Below, in pieces: positions 1 to 10,614 of a DNA stretch of 64,000 nucleotides. The first letter of the stretch is position 1; the number at the start of each line of letters is the position of its first letter. Location: assembly GCA_951812925.1 (NCBI GenBank), contig OX638372.1:2728001-2792000 (forward strand), given 5' to 3'. Source of the DNA: Calliopum simillimum (lineage: Eukaryota > Arthropoda > Insecta > Diptera > Lauxaniidae). Below the pieces are notes generated by a model. That model saw only the letters and a program-made list of their open reading frames with translations, was not told where the DNA came from and made no database searches. A program made the translations under genes and the position numbers.

Positions 1-2
1 AA

Positions 3-290
3 ACATGTAGAACTGTTGTGGGAGCCATCACTGGACACTGTCTTATTGGTTATCACGCTCATAGAATGGGCATTCTAGCGGATAGTAGGTGTCGGTGGTG
101 TAATGAAGATGAAGAGGAGAACTTGGAACATTTACTGTGTTTTTGTCAAGCGCTTTGCAGAACCAGATTTAAAACCCTTGGATAAATGTTTTTTAACAAT
201 CTTGAAGAACTTTCAGACACTGGTCTAAAACCAATAAAAAACTTCGCAATGGCTTCTAGAGCCTTCACACTCAAGAATGAAGAGGGCTGA
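3..290 (+). pseudogene. C-terminal fragment of a non-LTR retrotransposon ORF2
   Basis: The frame starting at position 3 reads through a typical C-terminus of a jockey/I/R1-type reverse transcriptase polyprotein. A TGHCLIGYHAHRMGI stretch is followed by a Cys/His cluster of the form CRWCNEDEEENLEHLLCFC (CxxC...HxxCxC). This resembles the zinc-knuckle-like tail that follows the RNase H region in these elements. An in-frame TAA at 183-185 interrupts the frame. The same frame then continues another 34 codons (ending KNEEG) to a TGA at 288-290, so the copy is dead. The upstream part is outside the window. The clade is inferred from motif style only. Confidence 0.7.
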
Positions 291-1094
291 AACCCCATTA
301 TTACATCTAATTAATTACATCTACGCGACTCAACGTCCGGGATGATGTGGTATCACTACGGACCTTTTTGGTGTATGTGTGGCTAATTTGCCGTCACTTA
401 AACCTAACCTAACCTTGCACCCACATATGTTAGAATGCATGCAAGATCTCTACAACTTATTTATCCATATACTCAGTGCTTGCATAAAGCTCAGAATAAT
501 CATAAAAATAGGAAAAACTTTATACCAAAATCAAAAAAACAATGAACTGTCCTAAAATACCATATAAAAAAATAATAATAATACTTACGCATGTCGAGGG
601 AACTTATTATACATATAAGAAAAAAAGCTGTTTAGTCAATTATGTATACTTACATAGGTGAAAGAATTAGCAAAATACATATATCGCTAAATGCAATACT
701 TTTTCAATTAAAATTGATTTTCTGGATTGTGAAATTTTTGTGTCATTAAAGTTCAATTCATGCCTCCCGTTACAGCGCATAATGTTGTTGCTTTCATTTA
801 AATTCTTTCAAGTACCTACTTTGTGGATTGAGGCGTTTCGTTGAAAGTTTTTGGCATTGCGTTACTTATGCAAACAATCGTCGCACATACGCGCACTCAT
901 TGGTAACTTCGTCAAATAGCTTCCAGCGATAACGCCAAGCAAATTCTTTTCACTACACTTTCCTGTGATCTTAGAAACCGTTGTGCGTACTTGAAAACTT
1001 TTCTTTTTACCGACCATCATTACAGATTTAAATTATTTCACATTCTACCTGAACTGTTTTCTACTCATGTAGGTACATATTTTCCAGAGCAAAG
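291..1094. other. Retrotransposon 3' tail, then intergenic sequence
   Basis: The first ~120 bases look like the 3' untranslated tail of the non-LTR fragment and end in a CCTAACCTAACC-like tract near 405. The rest is AT-rich intergenic DNA leading to the promoter of the secreted-protein gene. No coding sequence was seen. Confidence 0.4.
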
Positions 1095-1102
1095 TATAAA
1101 AG
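1095..1102 (+). promoter_or_regulatory. TATA box of the secreted-protein gene
   Basis: TATAAAAG lies 109 bases before the ATG at 1211. Transcription would be expected to start about 30 bases downstream, near 1125, giving a 5' UTR of roughly 85 bases. A focused TATA promoter suits a tissue-restricted, highly expressed secreted product. That interpretation is inference. Confidence 0.6.
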
Positions 1103-1210
1103 CTGCACGGTATGTTGATCGTAAATCAAACTTTTATTAACGTTCAAAGTGATCGCACTTGAAAAGTTCTTTTTTTTTTTGGTGCATAGAAAAAAAAGTA
1201 GTTTCAAGTA

Positions 1211-2995
1211 ATGAAGTTCATTATTTCCTACGTTGTCCTGTTGGGCCTTTTGGCTCTAGCCGTACCAGCTGAGCCAAAACCAGAACCTGCAAAAGGTAAG
1301 CCAAATCAAAAAAGAACTAACAGTTGAAAACAGGATTGAGTTACATTGGTCTTGTTGCTTTCAAAATTAAATGCTGCAGAATTTGGGATTGCATTTACGG
1401 TTTAAAACACAGAAAAAATCTGAATGTTTGTAACCATACATACAGCACTGTTCCGTTATCCATGTGGCTTAAATTACTTTTCATTTCGGAAGCTTTTTGA
1501 TGAAAATGTTTAATTTTTCGCTAATGCAAATCAATAATATTTGTAGAAAATCACACAGATGTCGGAATAGTATCATAGGTAACAAAATTGAAATAAATCT
1601 GTGCTTAGATTGCAAATTTTTTTGTATTGGGATTCTAAAATGCATAAAGATATAAGATTCTGCCAGCTCTTTGATCTTACTTAGGCTAACTGGGTAAGAT
1701 TAGCTTAGCGCGGGACATGACAGTTGGCATCATAACTTAAGCCGCAATTGATCATATTATATACCGGGTTTTTAACTTCATTGTCAACAAAGAAAAGCCA
1801 TACCATGCACTGGGTAGAAAGTAGGCGAAATCAGATAAGTGCCACGCCCACTTTTTAATGTGTTGAATTAAATTGTGTTTTTCAAACAAAAACTCAGGTG
1901 ACTGGTTTTATAAGGAGCAGCATCTTGCATCAATGGGCACGTTAGTTATGCCACTCATTCAGTACATATATGTACATATGTATGTTGTTTCATTTAATTT
2001 AAAGGCGATAGATGTTTATATGCATTTCTTTCTCTAACCAGTAATAAAATTTCCAACTCCTTAAAAACTTTAATCAGCACACTTTCACTTTCTATTTTGG
2101 CGGACTAAAATGTTAACCGGTTGAAATTAATATCAAAAAATGGTGCCGCGTAGGGTTTTTGCACCATCAATTAAATATGAAAAATCATCTCTCTTTTTAA
2201 TCAGGTCGCATTTCTGCATATCACATGATTGCTGAACCCCGACAAGCGGATGCTGTTGATGATAAAGCTGACGATGACAAAACTACTCCCAAGAAGTCGT
2301 CGGATTCCTCTAGTGGTCGCCTTTTTTTTAGAAAATTCAAAAACATTTTCGGCAACTCGAACACACAACCTATCATTCCAATTATCATTACCGGAGCAGG
2401 TACAACTGGTAATGCAAATCCCACTACCACAGTAACTTCTACCGGCACGATACCGTCAGCCACAGGCACAATAACAACATCACCAACAGCAACATCATCA
2501 CCAACCAGTCCTACGTCACCAACCAGTCCTACGTCACCAAGCACGCCTGCGACACCCACAGCAGGAGGAACAACGGCCCCGCGAGAGGGTCTTGAAGACG
2601 ATGAGGAGGATGCCGAAAATGCTGTTGTTCTGGATGAACAAACTTTGCAATCTGCACTTGCCGCCGGTGCCCAAGAATATGTTGTCACTGATGAGGAAAT
2701 TAAAGGAACATCCGACGGTAAAGCATCAAAGCAACCAGCACGAGTTAACCTCAAACGCAAAGGTGACAAGAAGGGACAAACTATCAGTGTACGTATTCCA
2801 GCCAAGTACAGGCGCTACTTCAAGAATGGTCAACGCGTTATGCTGAACAACAGTAACAAAAGGCCAGCTAAGAAACGTGTGGTCAGGAGGCGTGTCAACA
2901 AGAATCGCAAAAAGGTTAACCAAAACAAAAACAAAAACAAGAACAGAAACAAGAACAAAAAAACTAACAAGAGAACACGCCTCGTTGCAGTTTGA
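1211..2995 (+). CDS. Small secreted Thr/Pro- and Lys/Asn-rich protein, two exons
   Basis: Exons are 1211-1295 and 2205-2995. The donor is AAAG|GTAAG, the acceptor is TTTTTAATCAG|G, and the intron is phase 1 and 909 bp. The spliced product is 291 residues. Residues 1-20 are a clear signal peptide (MKF, then a hydrophobic core, then AVPA). The mature chain has an acidic/serine stretch, a short basic patch (LFFRKFKNIFG), and a Thr/Ser/Pro-rich region at about residues 95-145 with PTS repeats that could carry O-glycans. A Glu/Asp-rich segment (EGLEDDEEDAE) follows. The C-terminal ~90 residues are very basic and end in NKNKNK-type Asn/Lys runs. No known domain was recognised. The polyampholyte layout resembles secreted glue, mucin or cuticle-associated proteins, but no function can be assigned. 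The start is fixed by the signal peptide and by the TATA box 109 bases upstream. Confidence is good for the gene and low for its role. Confidence 0.8.
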
Positions 2996-3089
2996 TAGTC
3001 AGGACTTCTACCAGGACTTAAAAAATTTAAATCTAAAAACCTTTTTTGAAAACATAACAGCCATTTAGTATGTGTATTATTGTACAGAA

Positions 3090-3095
3090 AATAAA
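3090..3095 (+). promoter_or_regulatory. Poly(A) signal of the secreted-protein gene
   Basis: AATAAA occurs 95 bases after the TGA stop codon at 2993-2995, which implies a short 3' UTR. Confidence 0.55.
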
Positions 3096-3647
3096 AAAAC
3101 AACAAACATTTTATACTGAAAAATGCGTAATTCGTAGGGTACAAACTTTGTGAAGAGTTAAATGACTGAATGGTCTCTGAGTAGCGAGTAAGATCAAAAC
3201 ATTCCGTGTGCATTAGGTAAATATTTACTTTGGTGGCTTCTTGAGGTCATTGAAAAATGATTCTTACTTTACAAGTTAAAATCTCTGAAAATTCAAGTAG
3301 ATTTCATGCTCATAAGTCATCGTTTGTTACTGCTGGGTAACTGCTGGGTCATTGTTGCAAATGCTATAAGGCCCGTTTTACATTTACAATTTTCGTCTTC
3401 CAATTCCGAATTTTGTTGGCATCACTTATTTGGATATGAAAAAACCTAGCATGGTTTGATAAAAAATTGTTTGAGTGGTTTGATGATTATTTTGAAGGTG
3501 TAAACGCAAATACTTTTCTTGTATTTTATTTTAGAGCTTTAATAACAAAATACAGCATTGGCACCTTTGCTCAAATCTTTATAATTTCAGTTTAGAAGTT
3601 AGAATAAAAGTAACAAATTTTTATGAAATAAGTAATCATCTTTGTAT
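3096..3647. other. AT-rich intergenic sequence
   Basis: No coding sequence, repeat pair or structured element was recognised up to the target-site duplication of the hAT foldback. Confidence 0.4.
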
Positions 3648-3655
3648 ATAAATAG

Positions 3656-5165
3656 TAGAGCGCCCACAAGATATATGAAATGTGCAAAGTTGTGAATTTG
3701 TTTCCTCCCCGTCCATTTAAGAGGTCCGTCCATTTAAGAGGTTAAAAAAATAAGATCTTAATAAAAAATTTGGAAAAGGTAGTGGAAAAAACCCAGCCGG
3801 TTTTCGATCAAAGGTCGAAAAATTTACCAAAATAAGGCAAGTCGCTTTGACTGCCCGTTACTTCAAAACTATTAATTTTTTTGTAATGTTTCTAAGCCAA
3901 CTTTTGTAGAAAATGACTGGGTCAACATTGTTTTCTGAGAAAATTTTGGTCCAAAAATTAAATTTGTGGCTGTGTCGGTGAGAAAATTTTCATGACTTTT
4001 TTTCCATAAATTGGTTATCAGTTATTTTTAAGAGAGGAATATTTGTTTTGAAATTCTAATATTGCAGGGGATTAAATGTTAATGAACTTAACAAAAAAAA
4101 AATTACTTAAAAATATTCATTTTTTAGGTATGGAGCCGGTCTCAATGTTGGAAAAAATAAGTATTTTAATTTTTTTCTTTTAATCGCTACTTTATTGGAT
4201 GCAAGAAAATGCATTGCTAGTTGTTATTAAATGCATCATTTAGAACTGCTTTTTGCCTTCAAAATGAGCTATGAAATGGGTTTGTGCAGCTTTTTTTCAA
4301 AAAGTTATGACCATTTTAAAATGACAACATGAAAGTTAAAAATCATGTGTGGATTCTCTATAGCAACTGCCATATTGCTATATTTTTATAATGGTATTTT
4401 AAAATGGTCATAACTTTTTAAAGAAAAATCATACAAGACCATTCTGTAACTCATTTTGAAGAAGAAAAACAGTTCTAAATGACGCATTTAATAGAAAAGA
4501 TCAAAACGGTTGTGTGCATGTTCTACATAACCTCAAAAATCGTGAAATCGTGAATCGAAAATTAATGCTATTTTCGTGTTCAGCGATCCCAAGTTAGTTT
4601 AGAAAATATGACTACCAAAATGCTTTCTTACCAAATTAAAACTTAAGTAGAAAAAATAAAAAAATAAATTATTTTTCTTAACTTTGAAACGGGCTCCATT
4701 TCTTAAAAATTAACATTTTTTAATATTTTTTTTTTTTTTAAATTAATCAACATTTAATTCCCTACAACATTAAAATTCTAGAACAAATATTCTGTTTTTT
4801 GAAAACTACAAAAAACCAATTTATAGAAAAAAAAATTTTTTCTTAAAAATTGAAAATTTTGTAGCGAAACAGCCACAAATTTAATTTTTGGACCAAAACT
4901 TTTTAAGAACATAATGTTGACCTAGTCATGCTCTACAAAAGTTGTTACGGAAATATTATGAAAAAATTAATAGTTTTGAAGAAACGCTCAGTCAAAGCAA
5001 CTTGCCTTTTTTTAGTCAATTTTTCGACCTTTGATCGAAAACCGGCTGGGTTTTTTCCACTACCGATCCCAAATTTTTTATTGAGATCTTATTTTTTTGA
5101 CCTCTTATTTCAGGAAATGGACGGGGAGCAAACAAAATCAGAATTTTGCACATATGGGCGCTCTA
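3656..5165. mobile_element. hAT-type foldback element (1.5 kb) with 8-bp TSD
   Basis: The ends are an 11-bp perfect inverted repeat, TAGAGCGCCCA and TGGGCGCTCTA. The direct repeat ATAAATAG flanks them at 3648-3655 and 5166-5173. The terminus fits the hAT YARNG pattern and the TSD fits hAT nTnnnnAn. Almost the whole element is a diverged inverted repeat with arms of about 3656-4340 and 4390-5165. Matching landmarks are the paired ACCCAGCCGGTTTTCGATCA segments near 3791 and 5030, and the paired TTAAATTTGTGGCTGT segments near 3958 and 4870. The left arm has a 17-bp tandem duplication (GTCCATTTAAGAGG) near 3712-3740. Short open frames inside are not genes. It is non-autonomous, with no transposase trace. 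Confidence 0.85.
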
Positions 5166-5173
5166 ATAAATAG

Positions 5174-6289
5174 TATATTCACAGCTGCATTCATTTTCCG
5201 TGTTTCGGTTTGGTTAATAGTGAGGGACCAAAATGCCTTATTGTAAAGAATCAAAATAGTTAAAATAACCGACTGTGCTAACTCTAAAAAGCTTTCTTCT
5301 GATTACAAAAAAGCTTTTGAAAGCTTAAACAACCCAATATGAAAAAGCGCTTCTGAACCAAGCACTTTAAAAGCGCTTGTCCCTATAGAAATTTAGAAGC
5401 ACTTACATAATGATCTTTTGTTTTTTTTTTTTGCAAGGCCAACAACATGGGTTCGAACTGGTAATTTTATTTTTTTTACTTTATTTTTTTTTGTATTAAA
5501 TTATTTTTTATTCAAAATTTTTTTATTTCACTTTTCTAATTTCCTTTCTCTAATCATTTACTTTTGTTTAATTAAATTGAAATTGACAACGCCATGATTC
5601 TATGTAAGGCATTCGAATGTCAGATTCTGTTCGGATAACATTTGCTTAATATACAAATTTAATACCTCTTCTTCGAATCTGAATAGTTTCTATCTATCAC
5701 ACGGACGGCCTTTTTACGTAAGGCGGTAAGCTTAAGAGCTCTTACATCCTAGGACATGCAATGTTAAAAAGAAAGAACAGTTCTTACGGAGCGGAAGCGC
5801 TTATTGGTGAAAAAGAAGCAGTTCAGAAGGGTTTTTGAAGCACTTTTTTTCCACTTGGGAACTAAACTATCATTATATGCGCGCTCCGTGTCTCTAAGAT
5901 TTCACTTATTCTCTTCTTATCACTTTCATAACTTTGCATCGTTGCCATATGTCTTACTTATTTGGTAAATTGATCAAAATTTGGTGATTTTCTGAAGTGT
6001 TACAAAATTTTACCATATTTGCCACTTGGGTTTTTTGGGCAATGTGCTTTATATGTTTGATATCCGAATTTATTTATTACGGTTTCTTAAATAAAAAAAA
6101 AAACTTAAAAAAGTTTTTAAAAATAAGTATTGCCTCATTTATTGGATTATTTTTATATTGGCATAAAAACTTTAAGTAAAAGGCTATCCTGCGTTGTTCA
6201 AGATAGAAGTATCCCATTGATTTTAAATATTTGAAATCATAGAATGAAACCAATAAAAATTCAAGCACAGTTACTAGCCTTATACTAAA
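5174..6289. other. Intergenic sequence with degraded repeat-like motifs
   Basis: Scattered copies of AAGCGCTT/GAAGCACTT words occur around 5300-5400 and 5790-5850. A B-box-like GGTTCGAACTGG lies near 5452. These suggest an old non-autonomous repeat, but ends and TSDs could not be defined. No coding sequence was seen. Confidence 0.3.
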
Positions 6290-6550
6290 TCGCAGCGCTT
6301 AATACTACCCATTTCCATCGATTGAAAGAGATTATTTTTGACAGTAAATGCCATAAAACGGAAAATGAAATTTATTTTTAGTTTTATTCTTAATATTTAC
6401 CTTTCATTTGGTTTATTTTTAATGACATTCAATGCCCAATGTCAAAATTAAGAGGTGCCACTTAGATGAAAATAGCCAAAATCGGTAGCCCTGCTGAGAT
6501 AACTGCGCAGATATAAAATAAATCTTGTCACAAAAAAAAAAAAAAAAAAA
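6290..6550 (+). repeat. Dispersed ~250-bp repeat, copy 1 (A-tailed)
   Basis: It is diverged but collinear with 8330-8600 and with 63770-64000. Shared landmarks in the same order are ATCCGTTT/CCATTTCC..GAAAGAG, TTTTTGACAGTAAATG, CTTAATATT..CTTTCATTTGGTTT, AATGACATTCAATGCC and the GATATAAAATAAAT-type end. This copy is followed by about 18 A residues (6532-6550). Class unknown. Confidence 0.55.
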
Positions 6551-6579
6551 TCGATTTTCTTTAAATTTTTTTTAATATT

Positions 6580-6766
6580 CCCAGTGTGCCAGACGGTTCA
6601 TACCTTCGCTTTTTACCCGTTACGGATCCGTTACTGATCCGTTTGCGGGAGAAATTCCAAAAAAAAAAACGATTCGCTTTTTTTTGGGAATCTCTCCCGC
6701 CAACGGATCAGTAACGGATCCGTAACGGATAAAAAAGCGAAGATTTGAACCGTCTGGCACACTGGG
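6580..6766. repeat. Near-perfect 187-bp palindrome (MITE-like hairpin)
   Basis: CCCAGTGTGCCAGACGGTTC at the left is mirrored by GAACCGTCTGGCACACTGGG at the right. The interior (GTTACGGATCCGTTAC..GGATC..GCGGGAGA) is mirrored as well, leaving a short A-rich loop near 6660-6675. The inner termini CAGTG..CACTG fit a hAT end, but no 8-bp duplication flanks it, so the superfamily is unresolved. Confidence 0.75.
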
Positions 6767-6942
6767 TTATCAGTGAAGTAAGTATATACTTACATATACA
6801 CAAACATTTTTGAAATAATGCAATATGAAGGTTCAAACCTTTTCTCGGCAATCGTGAAATTTATGTCATCTTATGTTAGAATTAGGTGGCAACGCCATTC
6901 ATGTTCAAAGTTTACTCTTTCGAATATATGTAGAGTATGTAT

Positions 6943-8992
6943 CAGCGTTGCCAGTTGGTTACATTTTATACATTTTTCGTAACTTTTTGCCCTCTCACGT
7001 AACTTGTAAGTAAAATTTGTATTTTGGCCATTTTTCGTAACTTTTTAGGTTTTTCACATTACTCAATTTATATTAACGTTTTTTTTTCTTAAAATTTTGT
7101 TGCACTGAAAAAACGAAATTTCGGTATGGCACACAGTGCTGTCACCCCATACAAATGAACGGCATTTTTACAGTTTTGGTCCGATTATTATGAAATTTAC
7201 CATACTAATGTATTTTTTCAATCTATTTTCAAAAATGCAATTAATTTTTATCTGCAACAAACCAAAAAAAAGTTATTTAAGTAAATAAAACAATGGAAGT
7301 TGGCAGCATAAAATGTTTGTGCATACTTGTAGGCTTTATGAAAAACTACGCACATTAGAATAAATAAATAATAAATAATTGAATAAATAAATCTTTACAC
7401 TTTCTTATTAACTGATAAACTGATTCACTTTTTGTAGCGCTAAGCGCTGAAAGCCAAAAATCAAAAATTTCTTTTAATTTCATATTTATATTTGCACGCA
7501 ACGACACACAATAAACAATTAACAGTAACGTCAAGCAAATTAAGTTATAGCATGTAAAAGTATGCTACAAAAAAATTCACAAATTTTAAAGAATTTAAAA
7601 AATATTGCATACCTTTAGATATGTAAATGCCACAAAATCACTGATTTTTACGTAAAAACGGTATATTCAGATTGATATATAAAGCAAACGGGGAAAAACG
7701 GGGTTGTGAATTTTCTCTATCTTAAAATATCATGCCTGTTCTATCTTCACGTTTTTGGGCAATGCCCGCAAGTCCCGTCTTTTTCTTTTCTGCTCTAAAG
7801 AAATTTTGCATTTTCCGGATTTTAATGTTTGAAAATTTTTTCATATAAATTCTAAAATAACTTTAATTTGGCTCAACAAATTTGCATAAAAAAAATACTA
7901 AAAATAAATTGGTATGTTGTCTTCTGTTTGCTTTTTATTTTATAAGAATTGCTTCTGTGGCTTAGGAGCAGTAATTATTTCTAAAAAGTGCTGCGATTAG
8001 GAAATTTTCGTAATTGATTTTTTTTCGAAAAAAAGTTTGACTTTAACTAGTTGTAAAACTTACAAATCAAACTTGTTTTCAAAAATATTGAGGGGATTTC
8101 TTAATTGGACTATTTGCAGTAGGATGACATTAAAAAAAATTTAAATTTACTCAAAAATTTTCTATCGCAGCACTGTGTGGCACTGCCTTAAACTATACAA
8201 TAAAAAAACATTAGTAAAACATAATGTGGCAGTGATTACGATCTCCCTTAGCTTTTGGCCATTTAAATCTTGTACCAGGCACCGAATCATGTGAGCTTTG
8301 TACAAAGTTTTCGCCGGAAATTTAGCTGTGACGTGATTTATAAATCTAGTCGTTAAGTCCTATCCGTTTCCAATGACCGAAAGAGATTTAATATTGTTCA
8401 TGTATTGATATGTATGAATGTTGGTTTTCCTTTTCTTCTTAATACTTATCTTCGATTTGTTTTGTTTTTAATCACATTTATGCCAATTGTCCAAGTAAAT
8501 GGGTGCGATTTCGTCGAAAATCGCATAAATTTGTAGCCCGAAATTATACGCAGATTTAAAATAAATCACGACGGAAATAGATTTAATTTTTGTATGGTAG
8601 ATCACGTTATCACGTTATCACGTTATAAACTAAATCTCGAAACAGCCGTTAATCACCTCTTAAAATTTTCGGTAGAAACGTAGTATTATTTTATTGAAAT
8701 TTCTCATGACCAATGAAATATATTTCAGTAGGTTAAGGTGATAAGCTCATATTGAAGCTCATCTATGCATTGGATTTATTTGGAATTGTTGTTATGGACT
8801 TTTTAAAAGTCACTGCATAATAAAATATATCATGAACAAATTTCGGCGTAATTTTTTGTAATACAAAAGCTATGCAATTGAAAATTGTGCCATTTATTTC
8901 GAATAAATTAATCAAAATGTAACTTGTTATCAAAAATTGTATCTTTTTAGCAGCAAAAATGTAACTTTCTCAAAAAAGCCCTGGCAACGCTG
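6943..8992. mobile_element. hAT element, 2.05 kb, with exact 8-bp TSD
   Basis: The termini are a perfect 12-bp inverted repeat, CAGCGTTGCCAG and CTGGCAACGCTG. GTATGTAT directly flanks both sides (6935-6942 and 8993-9000) and fits the hAT target pattern nTnnnnAn. The subterminal regions both carry GTAACTTT/GTTACATTTT words in inverted orientation. No transposase frame survives; the interior is AT-rich and carries the dispersed repeat at 8330-8600. It ends only 141 bases before the start codon of the dehydrogenase gene, so it forms that gene's immediate upstream DNA. Confidence 0.85.
8330..8600 (+). repeat. Dispersed ~250-bp repeat, copy 2 (inside hAT element)
   Basis: It is collinear with 6290-6550 and 63770-64000. 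Its start, GATTTATAAATCT..CGTTAAGTCCTATCCG, matches the third copy especially well, and it ends GCAGATTTAAAATAAATCACGACGG. It lies inside the hAT element. A tandem ATCACGTT triplet follows at about 8608-8632. Confidence 0.55.
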
Positions 8993-9133
8993 GTATGTAT
9001 GTATACGACAGTTGTGGTTTTGGTGTAGTACGGTTACGTTGTGTGGTGGCAGAGTGATTGTTCTTTTCATTTGCTAGTGTTTATAGTGAATTAACAACTT
9101 ATAGTTTTAGTTAAAAATAAAGAAAAAATACAA

Positions 9134-10082
9134 ATGTCTGGACCACTTTTTGGGAAATTGGCTATTGTGACAGGTATGTAAAAGTGCAAGTACATATTTC
9201 ATATGGAACAAGTTTATGATTTCGATTTCGATTTCGTATAAATACTATAGTTCTTCGTTATCTCTCTCTCTCTCCTAATTGAGTTGTGCTCACTATTTTG
9301 TTATAGGTGCTGGTTCTGGTATTGGTAGAGCTACGTGCCGTGTTCTAGTGCGCGATGGTGCGAAAGTGATAGCAGCTGATCGTAACGTTAAGGCGGCACA
9401 AGACACTGCGAATGAAATCGGTGTTGGTAAGCGATGCAATAAGTTTTAGCAGCTTAAAAATATGCAACATTTTTTTTATTCTCATTTTGGTATAGAATCA
9501 GTTGCAGCTGTTGAGGTTGATGTCTCCAATTTAGAAAGTGTCAGAAATGCATTGGCTGCATCGATTGAAAAGTTTAAGCTGCCACCATCCATTGTGGTCA
9601 ACTCTGCGGGTATTACTCGTGATGGTTATTTACTCAAAATGCCCGAACGTGACTTTGATGACGTTTATAGTGTTAACTTAAAAGGCACTTTTATGGTAAC
9701 ACAACAATTTGCCAAGGCAATGATAGAGCACAAAATCGTTGGTGGCTCAATAGTGAATCTTTCCAGCATTGTGGCTAAAATGAACAATATTGGACAGGCC
9801 AACTATGCGGCCACAAAAGCAGGTGTTATTTCACTAACTGAGGTTGCCAGCAAGGAATTTGGTAAATTTGATATACGCGTTAATGCAGTACTGCCTGGTT
9901 ACATTGATACACCCATGGTAGCTGTAGTTCCTGATAAAATTAAACAACAGGTTATTGAGAAATGTCCACTTGGACGAATGGGAAATCCCGAAGAAATTGC
10001 GGAGGTCATTGCGTTTTTAGCATCACATAAGTCGTCTTATGTGAATGGGGCTTCCATTGAGGTTACTGGTGGATTAAAGTAA
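9134..10082 (+). CDS. Short-chain dehydrogenase/reductase, HSD17B8/FabG-like
   Basis: Exons 9134-9173, 9307-9426 and 9496-10082 join with two phase-1 introns (GT..AG) to a 248-residue protein, the usual length for this family. Classical SDR landmarks are all present: cofactor loop TGAGSGIG (13-20), NSAG (89-92), catalytic Asn114 in NLKG, Ser144, Tyr157 and Lys161 (YAATK), and PGYIDTPM near the active site. Asp38 at the end of beta-2 (AADR) is the usual sign of NAD(H) rather than NADP(H) preference. This fits estradiol 17-beta-dehydrogenase 8 (HSD17B8), the NAD-binding partner of CBR4 in the mitochondrial 3-ketoacyl-ACP reductase. The best fly counterpart I recognise is the CG3603 type. Substrate (3-oxoacyl thioester or steroid) is inferred from family, not shown. 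No clear N-terminal targeting helix is visible. All key residues are intact. Confidence 0.9.
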
Positions 10083-10144
10083 TACTTTATCAAAATATTG
10101 GCGAGCTGTATAGGTAAAACAAATTATTGCATTTATTTTGTATT

Positions 10145-10150
10145 AATAAA
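10145..10150 (+). promoter_or_regulatory. Poly(A) signal of the dehydrogenase gene
   Basis: AATAAA lies 63 bases after the stop codon, with a second overlapping A-rich AATAAA a few bases later. The 3' UTR is short. Confidence 0.6.
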
Positions 10151-10501
10151 ATAGAAATAAAAAATTCACAAAAAAAACTATGTAATTAAAGAGCCACATG
10201 AGCATTTCCAAGGTGTCGCACGTGACCGTCGAACTCATTTGAAGTAAATAAATTAGGCGGATTTTTATTTTGACAATAGGCTTAACTTAAAGCTCTTAGT
10301 TAGCCCTATAATTGGTGCTAAGTTTGATTTTGGGCAATTTTTCGCTTTCAGTGTAATTGCAAGAAAATAAGGCACTCGCACGGAACAAAAGCAGAAGGCG
10401 TTGTCGCGGCCAACAATTCAAACGCCGGTTTCAGGGAAACCTCGGGCAATATTTCAATATGACTAATTTAAGAATGTTGTACATTGATGTCTCTTAAAAA
10501 T

Positions 10502-10614
10502 AATGGGGGTAATCGTTATTCAACATTCCCTTGGAGTTTTCTTAAACTGCGATAGAGAATGCACGGCAGTTTGAGAAAATTCCTTGGGAATATTTATTCA
10601 CGATAACCCCCAAT
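10502..10614. repeat. 113-bp imperfect palindrome
   Basis: AATGGGGGTAATCGTTATTC at the left pairs with GAATA..CACGATAACCCCCAAT at the right. CCTTGGAGTTTTCTTAAACTGC pairs with GCAGTTTGAGAAAATTCCTTGG around a short loop. It is probably a MITE remnant. No clear TSD. Confidence 0.6.

Noticed and set aside
2221..2805. 194-codon - strand frame opposite the secreted-protein gene
   Set aside because: It is the antisense shadow of the exon; the + strand has promoter, signal peptide, splice sites and poly(A) signal, whereas this frame has none.
4928..5173. 81-codon frame near 5 kb
   Set aside because: It lies in the right arm of the hAT foldback and crosses the element end into the target duplication, so it is chance coding.
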